Source of the DNA: Rhynchopus sp. YZ270_cl-10
Taxonomy: Eukaryota > Euglenozoa > Diplonemea > Diplonemida > Diplonemidae
Length of the DNA: 64,000 bases
Assembly: GCA_964035575.1 (NCBI GenBank)
Contig: OZ037890.1
Span: forward strand, 992,001-1,056,000
Direction of reading: 5' to 3'
Part shown: positions 1 through 9,852 of the stretch, piece by piece
How the letters are laid out: each line of letters begins with the position of its first letter
Position numbering within the stretch: position 1 is the first letter of the stretch
The notes under the pieces: generated by a model
Databases searched by the model: none
What the model saw: the letters and a program-made list of their open reading frames with translations, nothing else
What the model was told of the DNA's origin: nothing
Made by a program: the position numbers and the translations under genes

Positions 1-3000
1 AGCGACACAGCATGGGGACACCAGACACGCACAATGGCTGTGAACGAGGACACGATGTTCATCTCAGTCGGAAGTCAGAAGAACGTGGACCTCTCTCCCT
101 TCAGCTCTGCCATCCGCAAGGTTGCGCTGTCTGCTGTGACTGCTGCCACGATTGCGTCTCCCATTCAGTTCAAAGACATGACGTACCTTGCTTCCGGTCT
201 TCGCAACGAGGTGGGTCTGCGCTTTGACGAGAACAACACGTTGTGGGGTGTGGAGAACGGACCTGACAACAACTTCAGAGCAGACCTTGGAGGAGACGTG
301 CACATCGACAACCCACCTGAGGAGCTGAACAGGTTCGATGTGAGCCAGGAGAACATGTTCTACGGATACCCGTACTGCTTCTCTGAGTTCCTTCTTCCTG
401 AGGAGGCACGCAGGATCTACGGACACGAGCCCAGACGTCAGTGGGCATGGGAGCGTGAGCTGAACCAGGGAGAGCCTGAGGATGCGTTCTTTGTTTACAA
501 CGACACGTGGTGCAACTCCGATGCGAACGTTATCAAACCGCACTACGGCTTCCAGTCACACATGGCGCCACTTGGGATCTCGTTCCTGAAGGGTGAGTGT
601 GGTCTGTCTGAGAGTGCGTGGCCGTGCTCGCTGCGTGGGAAGGCGTTTGTTGGGTTCCACGGGTCGTGGAACCGTGAACCTGCTGTTGGGTACAAGGTGG
701 CCTTCATTGACGTGGAGACGAAGGAGGTTACAGATGTGCTGACGAGTCAGGGTGAGGAGGAGTCGTGGAAGAACGTGAACACGAGGAACACACGTCCTGT
801 GGATGTTGTGTTTGACCCTGTTGATGGGAAGATGTTTGTGACGCAGGATGGGAAGGGGAACGAAGGTGAGAGCGAGATCCTTGTCATCCGTGCCATGAAC
901 AGCAGCTTCGTAAACGAGACGCAGAGCACACCAACACAAAGTCCGACTACCGTTCCTACGTCAGTGCCGACGGGAAGTCCAACAGCAGCACCGACTTCTG
1001 TTCCTACTGCAGTGCCTACGGGAGTACCCACCGCAGTACCGACGGCACTTCCGACAGCCGCTCCGACGGCAGTGCCAACAGCAGTACCAACGGCAGTACC
1101 GACAGCCGCTCCGACGGCAGTGCCAACAGCAGTACCAACGTCAGTGCCAACAGCAGTACCAACGTCAGTACCGACAGCCGCTCCGACGGCAGTGCCAACA
1201 GCAGTACCAACGTCAGTGGCAACAGCAGTACCGACGGCAGCACCGACGGGAGTACCGACAGCAGCTCCGACGGCAGTGCCAACAGCAGTACCGACAGCAG
1301 CACCAACGTCAGTGCCAACAGCAGTACCAACGTCAGTGGCAACAGCAGTACCGACGGCAGCACCGACGGGAGTACCGACAGCAGCTCCGACGGCAGTGCC
1401 AACAGCAGTACCAACGGCAGTGCCAACAGCAGTACCAACGTCAGTACCGACAGCCGCTCCGACGGCAGTGCCAACAGCAGTACCGACAGCAGCACCGACG
1501 GCAGTGCCAACAGCAGTACCAACGTCAGTGGCAACAGCAGTACCGACGGCAGCACCGACGGGAGTACCGACAGCCGCTCCGACGGCAGTGCCAACAGCAG
1601 TACCGACAGCAGCACCGACGGCAGTGCCAACAGCAGTACCAACGTCAGTGGCAACAGCAGTACCGACGGCAGCACCGACGGGAGTACCGACAGCAGCTCC
1701 GACGGCAGTGCCAACAGCAGTACCAACGTCAGTGGCAACAGCAGTACCGACGGCAGCACCGACGGGAGTACCGACAGCAGCTCCGACGGCAGTGCCAACA
1801 GCAGTACCGACAGCAGCACCAACGTCAGTGCCAACAGCAGTACCAACGTCAGTGGCAACAGCAGTACCGACGGCAGCACCGACGGGAGTACCGACAGCAG
1901 CTCCGACGGCAGTGCCAACAGCAGTACCAACGGCAGTGCCAACAGCAGTACCAACGTCAGTACCGACAGCCGCTCCGACGGCAGTGCCAACAGCAGTACC
2001 GACAGCAGCACCGACGGCAGTGCCAACAGCAGTACCAACGTCAGTGGCAACAGCAGTACCGACGGCAGCACCGACGGGAGTACCGACAGCCGCTCCGACG
2101 GCAGTGCCAACAGCAGTACCGACAGCAGCACCGACGGCAGTGCCAACAGCAGTACCAACGTCAGTGGCAACAGCAGTACCGACGGCAGCACCGACGGGAG
2201 TACCGACAGCAGCTCCGACGGCAGTGCCAACAGCAGTACCAACGTCAGTGGCAACAGCAGTACCGACGGCAGCACCGACGGGAGTACCGACAGCAGCTCC
2301 GACGGCAGTGCCAACAGCAGTACCGACAGCAGCACCAACGTCAGTGCCAACAGCAGTACCAACGTCAGTGGCAACAGCAGTACCGACGGCAGCACCGACG
2401 GGAGTACCGACAGCAGCTCCGACGGCAGTGCCAACAGCAGTACCAACGGCAGTGCCAACAGCAGTACCAACGTCAGTACCGACAGCCGCTCCGACGGCAG
2501 TGCCAACAGCAGTACCGACAGCAGCACCGACGGCAGTGCCAACAGCAGTACCAACGTCAGTGGCAACAGCAGTACCGACGGCAGCACCGACGGGAGTACC
2601 GACAGCCGCTCCGACGGCAGTGCCAACAGCAGTACCGACAGCAGCACCGACGGCAGTGCCAACAGCAGTACCAACGTCAGTGGCAACAGCAGTACCGACG
2701 GCAGCACCGACGGGAGTACCGACAGCAGCTCCGACGGCAGTGCCAACAGCAGTACCAACGGCAGTACCCACGGCAGTGCCAACGCCAGTGCCTACCGGAG
2801 CGCCAACTACTGTTCCGACAATGGGACCGACACAATCGCCGACAGCAACCTTGTCTCCAACTGCTGTTCCGACTGCAGTACCAAGAACACCGCCTACCAA
2901 CATCCCGACAGCGTCTCCAACTGCCACCACAGCCCCAACCAATGCTCCAACTGGTGTGCCGACGGACGCACCCAAAACCACATCATCACCTACAGCAGTT

Positions 3001-3741
3001 CCAACAGACGCTCCAAAGGTGACACCAACTCCTTCCAATGCTCCAACAGCTGCACCAACAGTGCCAACGACGGATGCACCAGCGATCACCACCACACCCA
3101 CTGCAGTGCCGACAGCACCTCCAACAGACGTGCCGGTGCCATCAATTCTGCAGCACATCTACGGTGTGTTCCAGGGTGGGAACTGCGCTGATTTCCTGTC
3201 AAACACGGGGTTGGGTGATCTTCTGGTGGATTTGCTGAAGGCAGTGCTTGGTGTGACGATTGAACCGACGTACTTCTGCGGGTCTGTGCACTTCACGGCA
3301 AGCTACAACGCAACAACGACAGCAACGTCGTCTGCTGTGCTGGATTCTGTGAACAGTGCGCTGGACGAGGCTGTGAACGCAGACCTGCTGGCTGTGCTGG
3401 GGAAGGCAGACAGCATGAGCGTCGCAGCATCGGATGCTGCTGCGACGTGCACACTGGTGGGTGCGGAGGAAACGGTGCTGATGGACACGTGTGTCCCTGT
3501 TACGTGCTCTGCTGGGTACACTAAGTTTGTGGACGGAGGTGTACTGGTGTGCAAAGAGGTGACTGTGTCGCCAAGTACTGCAGACGATGACCTGTCTGAT
3601 GGCGCAATCGCTGGCATCGTTGTTGGTAGTGTCTGCGCTGTCATCCTTATCGCGGTTGCTGCGTTTGTGCTGCTGCGTAGGGACACAGCACATCAGAGTA
3701 CAGCCACCAAGGAGGACTGCCACGAGCCTGACTCCTTGTAG
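1..3741 (+). CDS. Glucose/sorbosone dehydrogenase-like membrane protein, 5' truncated by window edge
   Basis: The frame is open from base 1 with no upstream stop, so the first ATG (34) is internal; residues before it include GHQTRT, typical inside the PQQ-dependent glucose/sorbosone dehydrogenase propeller. Further family matches are LRNEVGLRFD, WGVENGPDN, DLGGD, NPPEELNRF, GYPYCF and FVGFHGSWNR, up to about base 890. A Thr/Pro/Ala/Val tetrapeptide stalk follows (about 950-3140), then a Cys-containing extracellular segment (3150-3590), one transmembrane helix (about 3604-3675, AIAGIVVGSVCAVILIAVAA) and a short cytoplasmic tail. Inference: a type I cell-surface protein holding an oxidoreductase-like head on a rigid, probably O-glycosylated stalk. 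The enzymatic activity is not proven, and the true N-terminus and signal peptide lie outside the window. Confidence 0.88.
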   Translation, partial: SDTAWGHQTRTMAVNEDTMFISVGSQKNVDLSPFSSAIRKVALSAVTAATIASPIQFKDMTYLASGLRNEVGLRFDENNTLWGVENGPDNNFRADLGGDVHIDNPPEELNRFDVSQENMFYGYPYCFSEFLLPEEARRIYGHEPRRQWAWERELNQGEPEDAFFVYNDTWCNSDANVIKPHYGFQSHMAPLGISFLKGECGLSESAWPCSLRGKAFVGFHGSWNREPAVGYKVAFIDVETKEVTDVLTSQGEEESWKNVNTRNTRPVDVVFDPVDGKMFVTQDGKGNEGESEILVIRAMNSSFVNETQSTPTQSPTTVPTSVPTGSPTAAPTSVPTAVPTGVPTAVPTALPTAAPTAVPTAVPTAVPTAAPTAVPTAVPTSVPTAVPTSVPTAAPTAVPTAVPTSVATAVPTAAPTGVPTAAPTAVPTAVPTAAPTSVPTAVPTSVATAVPTAAPTGVPTAAPTAVPTAVPTAVPTAVPTSVPTAAPTAVPTAVPTAAPTAVPTAVPTSVATAVPTAAPTGVPTAAPTAVPTAVPTAAPTAVPTAVPTSVATAVPTAAPTGVPTAAPTAVPTAVPTSVATAVPTAAPTGVPTAAPTAVPTAVPTAAPTSVPTAVPTSVATAVPTAAPTGVPTAAPTAVPTAVPTAVPTAVPTSVPTAAPTAVPTAVPTAAPTAVPTAVPTSVATAVPTAAPTGVPTAAPTAVPTAVPTAAPTAVPTAVPTSVATAVPTAAPTGVPTAAPTAVPTAVPTSVATAVPTAAPTGVPTAAPTAVPTAVPTAAPTSVPTAVPTSVATAVPTAAPTGVPTAAPTAVPTAVPTAVPTAVPTSVPTAAPTAVPTAVPTAAPTAVPTAVPTSVATAVPTAAPTGVPTAAPTAVPTAVPTAAPTAVPTAVPTSVATAVPTAAPTGVPTAAPTAVPTAVPTAVPTAVPTPVPTGAPTTVPTMGPTQSPTATLSPTAVPTAVPRTPPTNIPTASPTATTAPTNAPTGVPTDAPKTTSSPTAVPTDAPKVTPTPSNAPTAAPTVPTTDAPAITTTPTAVPTAPPTDVPVPSILQHIYGVFQGGNCADFLSNTGLGDLLVDLLKAVLGVTIEPTYFCGSVHFTASYNATTTATSSAVLDSVNSALDEAVNADLLAVLGKADSMSVAASDAAATCTLVGAEETVLMDTCVPVTCSAGYTKFVDGGVLVCKEVTVSPSTADDDLSDGAIAGIVVGSVCAVILIAVAAFVLLRRDTAHQSTATKEDCHEPDSL
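956..2810 (+). repeat. Coding 12-bp minisatellite (PTxV/PTxA) with a 516-bp higher-order unit
   Basis: The basic unit is 12 bp (one tetrapeptide such as PTAV, PTAA, PTSV, PTGV). The variant TSVATAV recurs at 1211, 1331, 1523, 1643, 1727, 1847, 2039, 2159, 2243, 2363, 2555 and 2675. The spacing pattern 120-192-120-84 repeats exactly, which gives a 516-bp (172-residue) higher-order unit in three near-identical copies from 1211 to about 2758. The array has therefore grown recently by unequal exchange in large blocks and its frame is fully kept. Confidence 0.93.
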
Positions 3742-4427
3742 ACCTGCACACAGCATGCATGCCATTGGTGGTGTCTTGCCACTATGAGAGCTGCAGGTTA
3801 TGATCACTGATGCACCGTACTGCAACTGCAAAGACGGCACAGAGGGCACGTTGTTCTAAGTTTTTGATCATTTCCTCTTTTTTATATCTGCATGCTATCA
3901 ACGTGGTTGTCTACGGCTACGCATAGCTTGGGATCACCTAATCAACGTTTCTTTGTTTTTATTGAGATGAGTGTGGTCCGTGAGGTCCACTCTTTTCCAC
4001 AGTTTTTTCAAGAGAACCCCCAAAGCTCCTCCAGTATCGAGATGGTGAACACTTGTCTAATTATTAACCTAACCAGCATAGCTGTGTGGACGTCTATTTG
4101 CAGCTCTAGTGATGTGTGGAACAGTGTTCGCGAAACGATACTTGGGGGGGTTAGAAACTGAACTTGATTAGCCAACTGTAAATTTGTCGCCATGTTTTTT
4201 TTCTCTCTCTTTTGAATCATTCCCCTCACCCAGGGAAAGTCCCTCCTTCTCTTTTTCTTCTTTCCCACTCTTTTCTTTTACATAACCTCTTCTCTTATGA
4301 TGACTAAGGAGGGTCTTCGGGCCCTGGCTTCATGAGTCAGAGAATTAGCGGCCGAAACCTGCAAAGTTGTCCTCATTTGAGCAAACACCCTGCAAAAAAG
4401 CCAAAAAAAAAAAAAAAAAAAAAAATA

Positions 4428-4540
4428 CCGTCTTTTGAAAAAATATGGACCAGAAGAAACATGGACTAGAATAATCATGGACCTTTTGGGATATTTTTTT
4501 TTGGACCAATTTTTCTGGTCCATATTTTTTCAAAAGACGG
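4428..4540. mobile_element. Short foldback MITE, about 113 bp
   Basis: The ends are inverted repeats of about 26 bp (left starts CCGTCTTTTGAAAAAATATG, right ends CAAAAGACGG). The inner part also contains partly inverted TGGACC words. There is no coding capacity. It lies next to a poly(A) run, and no clear target duplication is seen. Confidence 0.7.
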
Positions 4541-4750
4541 GATCAAAAACGTCATTAATAACCCCATTCAAGCAACCCATGGGAAAGAGCCTAAATGGCT
4601 TCCATTTAGGTTTAAATGTGCGGTCAATGAAAGAAGACACAGTAGTAAATTAGTAGTAAATTAGTGAGGACAAATCAAATGGCAAAATGTTGGTACTTTT
4701 TTTTGTTAACTTTGAGATCTGTGCAAGGTAGTTTTTTTTTGTGTGTAGTT

Positions 4751-4790
4751 TACTTTAGCATGAGAGGCTTAGGTTCATCTTATAAACCTT
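4751..4790 (+). repeat. Intergenic hairpin motif, type 1
   Basis: A copy of the recurring motif: imperfect stem around TTTAGC / GCTTAG, followed by GTTCATCTTATAAACCTT. Confidence 0.45.
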
Positions 4791-5000
4791 CCTCTTTATT
4801 AGTTGTATTTTCCCGTTTTTTCTCTGGCCACCATAGCCCTGTTAAGGTTTTCTCTTTCATCTTTTCAACGTTATTTTCCCTTAACCATTTTCATGCTTGA
4901 AGGCAACGTGCCAAGGCGAAGCCAATGGTGACTGCGTAGCTCTTGGCTCCACGCGTCTTTCAAGCGTCATGATGACTCATCTGTTTTTAAATAATGCACA

Positions 5001-5526
5001 GTTGGTGCTTCCCGGGGGGTATGCATTTCACAAATTTTCAATTCAATTCACAACTATTCACAACTTTTCACAACTTTTCACAACTTTTCACAACTTTTCA
5101 CAACTTTTCACTACCCTTTTTTCTCTCGTTGGTGAAGCTTTTAAACGCCGGCATTTGCATTTCCGGAATCCGTCCGGCCAGTGGTGGGGTCAATTTGCCG
5201 AAATGGACAAGTTCTCGTCATTTCCGCACATCACACAGTACACAGGTACACTGGTACACCACATCACGTTCTATCTTGTGAATCCCAGCGTGCCCCTCAA
5301 TGGGTGGGTCACCACCCGCCCAAAAAAAAAGCACACACAAAAAAAAAAAAAAATCAATTCACAACTTTTCACAACTATTCACAACTTTTCACATTTTTTC
5401 ACATTTTTTCACCACTTTTCGCCGGCCTTCACAATTTTGTAGCAGTTTTCGTGTTGTGAAAATTTGTGAAAATTTGTCACATTTTGTGAAAATTTGTGAA
5501 ATGCACACCCCCCGGGAAGCACCAAC
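5001..5526. mobile_element. 526-bp MITE with about 40-bp terminal inverted repeats
   Basis: Left end GTTGGTGCTTCCCGGGGGGT (5001) is matched by the inverted right end finishing at 5526; the inverted repeats continue to about 40 bp with one difference. Inside are two arrays of a 10-bp CACAACTTTT-type repeat (5045-5110 and 5357-5420) and repeat R2 (5124-5216). No transposase is encoded. Confidence 0.8.
5124..5216 (+). repeat. Dispersed repeat R2, copy a
   Basis: Contains GCCGGCATTTGCATTTCC, then GTCCGGCCAGTGGTGGGGTC and AAATGGACAAGTTCTCG. It is present inverted at 8483-8592 and, in part, at 63085-63170. Confidence 0.75.
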
Positions 5527-6056
5527 AGTAGTTTTAGTGACCACATTTCTGACTTCCTGAAAACTTGGCTGTTGTGTAAGGCAAAGTGTTGCTCCTCGAC
5601 AGGTGTTCACACTTGCCAGATTCACAGACGCAATGTCCACGTGTGATACATTGTTCAAGTTATTTTTTGTATTTTTTATGGCAAAAATTTCGTACTACGA
5701 TCGTAGGCAACCCGTGTTTAATAGGTTCGAGTATCCATATTCATCTTGAAAACGTTTTCCCCTGACACAGATGTCGAAAGAATGTTTGTTGTCATGGTTT
5801 TGTTTGATAAAACAACTTGTTGTCAATTCTAAAAAGATTGGAGGCAGCGCTGCAGGGCAAACAAAACGGATTGAAAAAAAACAGAAGCTTGCTTGTTTTC
5901 TTTGAGTACTCAATTAACCACAACAACCGTACTTCAGTTTAACACATTTTTTCACCTTTTTGTTTTCCCGGCTTTGAGCGCACAAACAAAAGACCCGATC
6001 TTTTTTTATAAACTAGGCTGATTGACGTCGGGCTGGTTTGCCCATTTTGTCACTTT

Positions 6057-6285
6057 TTACCACCGATTTAAACGGATCACCACCGATCGCGATCGATCAG
6101 CACCGATCAGCACCGACCACCACCGCTCACCCACCGATTGCACCGACCACATCGATTTACGCACCGATCAGTACCGATCACCGTCGATCACCATCGATCA
6201 GACACCGATCACCACCGACCACCACCGACCACCCACCGATCACCATCGATCACCGTCGATCACCACCGGCCAAGCCCGGCGTCAA
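6057..6285 (+). repeat. Degenerate CACCGATCA minisatellite
   Basis: About 25 imperfect 8-11-bp units built on CACCGATCA / CACCGACCA. Open frames through it are repeat artefacts. Confidence 0.85.
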
Positions 6286-6524
6286 TCAGCCTATAAACGA
6301 TGACAGAGTTTAGGTTCATTTTTTTTTTTTTTTTTGCAAAAACGCTCTTGCAGTGCCTGCGTCCGATGTACTGTGGAGCATTTTGTAACTTATCTTGCTT
6401 TTTTTTATTTTTTGTGCCACGAAAAGAGAGAAGCGGAAGGCCAAAATGCCCACGCTGCTCGCACCTTAAAAAAGAAAAATTACACTTGTTTCTTCCTATA
6501 GTGCAGGGCGCGAGGATGACCAGG

Positions 6525-6867
6525 TGTACTGTACTGTACTGTACTGTACTGTACTGTACTGTACTGTACTGTACTGTACTGTACTGTACTGTACTGTACT
6601 GTACTGTACTGTACTGTACTGTACTGTACTGTACTGTACTGTACTGTACTGTACTGTACTGTACTGTACTGTACTGTACTGTACTGTACTGTACTGTACT
6701 GTACTGTACTGTACTGTACTGTACTGTACTGTACTGTACTGTACTGTACTGTACTGTACTGTACTGTACTGTACTGTACTGTACTGTACTGTACTGTACT
6801 GTACTGTACTGTACTGTACTGTACTGTACTGTACTGTACTGTACTGTACTGTACTGTACTGTACTGT
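6525..6867 (+). repeat. (GTACT)n microsatellite, about 69 copies
   Basis: A pentanucleotide array without visible interruptions. It is open in several frames on both strands only because the unit contains no stop codon in those frames. Confidence 0.97.
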
Positions 6868-6999
6868 AACCAAGGCACGGTCCCTGCAATAGTACATGAT
6901 TAAATCAAAATCATCTACAGGTGATAGAGGCATAGCTACGAAAGCTGCTCTTACACTGGGCTTTTTTTACCTCTCGACTTTAATTCATCTATCTTCTAC

Positions 7000-7085
7000 T
7001 CGGACTTTGCTCGATTTTTGCTCCTGTGACCTCAGAAACGTTATTCTGAGTTCAAAGGAGCAAAAATCGAGCAAAAAGTCCGAGT
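7000..7085. repeat. Long hairpin, two nested stems
   Basis: An outer stem of about 25 bp pairs 7000-7024 with 7056-7085 (ACTCGGACTTTGCTCG on the left). An inner stem, CTCAGAA / TTCTGAG, sits in the loop. It could be a small MITE or a structured RNA. Confidence 0.7.
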
Positions 7086-7150
7086 GGAAGTTATCTAATG
7101 CGCAAAAAATTCAAAAGGTTACCTTTTAGGTGGGGGGTTTATGGACTGAC

Positions 7151-7192
7151 CCATATTTTGCGATCGTTTTTGGGTACGATCGTAAAATATGG
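7151..7192. repeat. Hairpin with CGATCG core
   Basis: CCATATTTTGCGATCG pairs with the inverted copy ending ATATGG at 7192. The stem is about 16 bp with one mismatch and a 10-nt loop. Confidence 0.65.
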
Positions 7193-7403
7193 CACTACGA
7201 TCCTGCCGTGTTTCCCCCCCTTTTTTCGGTTATTATTTTCCTCCAAGACCCCTTCCCATCACCTCATCACCCCTCCCATACGCTTCAGTGGAGAGAAGAT
7301 GCAGCCCGTTACGACTCCCTTCCCCCTTTTTTTTTAACTGTTTTTTTTTTCCCGGGTATATCGGAAACGGTAGAAAGTGTCCTTTAAGTCTAATAAGACC
7401 TAA

Positions 7404-7440
7404 GGCTTCTTCACAAGGCAATGGTGCCTTTGTGAAAGCC
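7404..7440. repeat. Hairpin with 4-nt loop
   Basis: GGCTT and TTCACAAGGCA pair with TGCCTTTGTGAAAGCC around the loop ATGG, with one bulged base. It resembles a strong RNA hairpin, but there is no U-tract directly after it. Confidence 0.65.
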
Positions 7441-8194
7441 CACAAGACCACTTTCCCTATGATATAAACCCATTTTGTCTTTTTGTCTTTTGTGGGGGTC
7501 AGATAAATAGGTCAAGAGTCAATAGCAGGCTAGTGGCCAGTGTAAAAAATAAAGTATACAGCGGTCAAAGAAATGGTACGTCATCACAAACAGGGTAACT
7601 GAAAGGCGTGGTTGTCTTCTTGTAGGAGCTTTGGTTCCGTGTATACAATTTTGTTGTATGCCAAAAAGTACGAGTGATTTCCATGCAGACTCAGACCCTC
7701 TCGTGTCGGATCCCCCCCATCCTCACTAACGGTGACTGTACTGTGTGTCTTGGCGTTTCTTTACCATTCATAGAGCATCAAATAGAAAAAACGCTAAATG
7801 CGGCTGTGTCTGTAGTTCTGATGTCTGGTATTTCAGAAAAATCTCGGAATACACAATTCAGTGAGCCTGGTTCTTTTTTCTTATACCTTCTATTCAATGG
7901 TGTGGCTGAAACCAGCAAATTTCACTGCTAAAGAACTGCTAACAAACTGCTAAATAATACCCTTTTTTTAGGGGTGGTGTATAAAAACATTTTTTTACCT
8001 TGGTTTTTCCACTCCCCCTGTTGGCGCGCCTCCACTCTTGCATACCCATGTGTGACCCCACCGTTGAACGCAATCGACTCGCTGAGTCAAAAGAACGCAC
8101 AGAACGGGGCTGGAAAAAATCACGAAAAACGCGTACCGTGCGCCTGCGGCGCCCACAAAGTGAGTTTTCCCCCTGAGTATGCTGAGTATGCTGT

Positions 8195-8481
8195 GTATAC
8201 TGTGTATACTGTGTATACTGTGTATACTGTGTATACTGTGTATACTGTGTATACTGTGTATACTGTGTATACTGTGTATACTGTGTATACTGTGTATACT
8301 GTGTATACTGTGTATACTGTGTATACTGTGTATACTGTGTATACTGTGTATACTGTGTATACTGTGTATACTGTGTATACTGTGTATACTGTGTATACTG
8401 TGTATACTGTGTATACTGTGTATACTGTGTATACTGTGTATACTGTGTATACTGTGTATACTGTGTATACTGTGTATACTG
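8195..8481 (+). repeat. (GTATACTGT)n 9-bp array, about 32 copies
   Basis: A perfect 9-bp tandem array preceded by diverged TGAGTATGC units (8176-8194). It abuts repeat R2. Long open frames through it on both strands are artefacts. Confidence 0.95.
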
Positions 8482-8482
8482 C

Positions 8483-8592
8483 GGAAATTGACCAAAAACG
8501 AGAACTTGTCCATTTCGGCGAATTGACCCCACCACTGGCCGGACGGATTCAGGAAATGCAAATGCCGGCGTTAAAAAGCTCACCAACGAAAA
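8483..8592 (-). repeat. Dispersed repeat R2, copy b
   Basis: Reverse-orientation copy of 5124-5216. The microsatellite starts exactly at the edge where copy a carries CAGTACACAGG-like units. Confidence 0.75.
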
Positions 8593-8963
8593 AAAAATTT
8601 TTTTTTCCAACACCCGTGGGGAAAGTTTTTTTTATACACCACCCCCCAGGCCTGTTTCTAAATCCGGTCCCCGTCCCCAGATTTGGGAAAATAAATTTTT
8701 TTCCCGCACTTTTTTTCCCGCCGTCTCTACTGCGTTTTAGGGGTTCACAGGGGCTCAGAGGAGCCCGAGAAAAAATACCACGTGTCTGGATGAGACCGCT
8801 CATGCAAAATAACCAGTTTTTGGGGGAGGGAAAAAAAAGGGGGGGAGGGTGCCGAATCCAGAACGGCCCCCCACCATCACCAAGTCCCCCTGTGGTTGAA
8901 CGGGAGTACCTTGGGGAAGTGGGTTGCTGACCGCACCATCCAGGCTGTACCTCAAATTTTTTT

Positions 8964-9115
8964 TTTGCCTGCGGCGCCATTTTTCATTTTTTGCTCGCAA
9001 AAAAGGGTTCGTTGAGTGACTCTGTGGTGTAAAAAGCTAGATTTTTACACCGTGCCCTAAATTTTTTTTGCCTGCGGCGCCATTTTTTTTTGTATTTTTT
9101 TTGCTCCGCAAAAAA
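8964..9115 (+). repeat. Tandem GCCTGCGGCGCCATTTTT units
   Basis: Two copies of a roughly 50-bp unit containing GCCTGCGGCGCCATTTTT and a TTTTTTGCTC(G/C)GCAAAAA mini-palindrome, at 8964-9000 and 9067-9115. Confidence 0.55.
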
Positions 9116-9808
9116 AAATACAGTCCATCTGTTCCCAATGTCTTCCCTGGTCAGCAGCGCCGCAAATTATCTCATGGACCACACTTCGCTGAGGCGGTGC
9201 ACGAACCAATGGTTCATTTTCTTTCAAGTCTGCCTCGATAAAGAAATCTCTGAAACTCATACAGAAAACAGTGGTAGTTTTTCCGAGAGACCACAAAGTG
9301 AGGTGGGCAAACGCCACTTTCGGAGGATTACTGCAGCCCTGGCCAACCTGGAGCCCTCCATCACCCTCGTCGAGGCACAAGTACCCCCTCCGCCATTCTT
9401 CCACACTATCCGTGTGGACGATTTTGCGCTGCGTATGAGCAAGGGGCCAGCCCATATCAGCTTTGTCTAACAATCCCTCCGCCCATCACCCAAATATGGC
9501 CCAGATTGTGTTCAATTGAGTCAAATTTTCACAGCGCTTCCCAAATTTGTCATGGAGGCGGGCGCAAAGCGCAAAAAAACCCCGAAAAAGGGCACAAAAA
9601 TTACACAAAAAAGACGCGAAAAGGGCGGGAAAAAAACCGGTCCCCAGCCGAAAAAACCCCGGAAAATAGGCCCGTCACGGTTCAGGCCTGGCACCCCCCC
9701 AAAAATGCATGCTAACAAAGTGCTAACAAACTGCTAAATAATACCCTTTTTTTTTGGGTTCAGCCACACCATTCAATAGAATAGAAAGTATATGAAATAC
9801 CTTATTTA

Positions 9809-9852
9809 GATGTTGTGTGCACATGAGGCACATTCATCTTAACAACGTTTTC
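9809..9852 (+). repeat. Intergenic hairpin motif, GTGC/GCAC variant
   Basis: GTGTGCACATGAGGCAC can fold through GTGC/GCAC and is followed by ATTCATCTTAACAACGTTTT, the tail shared with other copies. Confidence 0.5.

Larger units (their letters stand above)
7971..8647. mobile_element. About 675-bp MITE carrying an expanded microsatellite
   Basis: Left end GGGGTGGTGTATAAAAA (7971) is matched by an inverted right end ending near 8647. Inside are a (GTATACTGT)n array and repeat R2 in reverse orientation. No transposase is encoded. Confidence 0.6.
7891..9778. mobile_element. Candidate 1.9-kb composite element bounded by 20-bp inverted repeats
   Basis: TATTCAATGGTGTGGCTGAA (7891-7910) recurs inverted at 9759-9778 with one difference. 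Just inside, GCTAACAAACTGCTAAATAA occurs in direct orientation at 7938 and 9722. The interval holds a smaller MITE (7971-8647) and no recognisable transposase. The open frames at 9057-9473 (minus) and 9090-9470 (plus) are not recognisable. It could instead be two separate decayed repeats. Confidence 0.35.

Noticed and set aside
747-3158. 803-codon minus-strand open frame rich in VGTAVG
   Set aside because: It is the complement of the coding minisatellite of the dehydrogenase-like gene; the repeat unit has no stop codon on either strand.
5040-5420. CACAACTTTT arrays considered as a CRISPR-like array
   Set aside because: The units are contiguous 10-mers without spacers, inside a MITE of a eukaryotic genome.
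6260-6933. Several 120-209-codon frames on both strands
   Set aside because: They are translations of the (GTACT)n array.
7939-8930. Frames of 188-318 codons on both strands
   Set aside because: They run through the 9-bp (GTATACTGT)n array and MITE sequence; no protein-like composition outside it.
9057-9473. Frames of 126-138 codons on both strands
   Set aside because: They overlap each other, have low-complexity ends in GCCTGCGGCGCC repeats and no recognisable domain.
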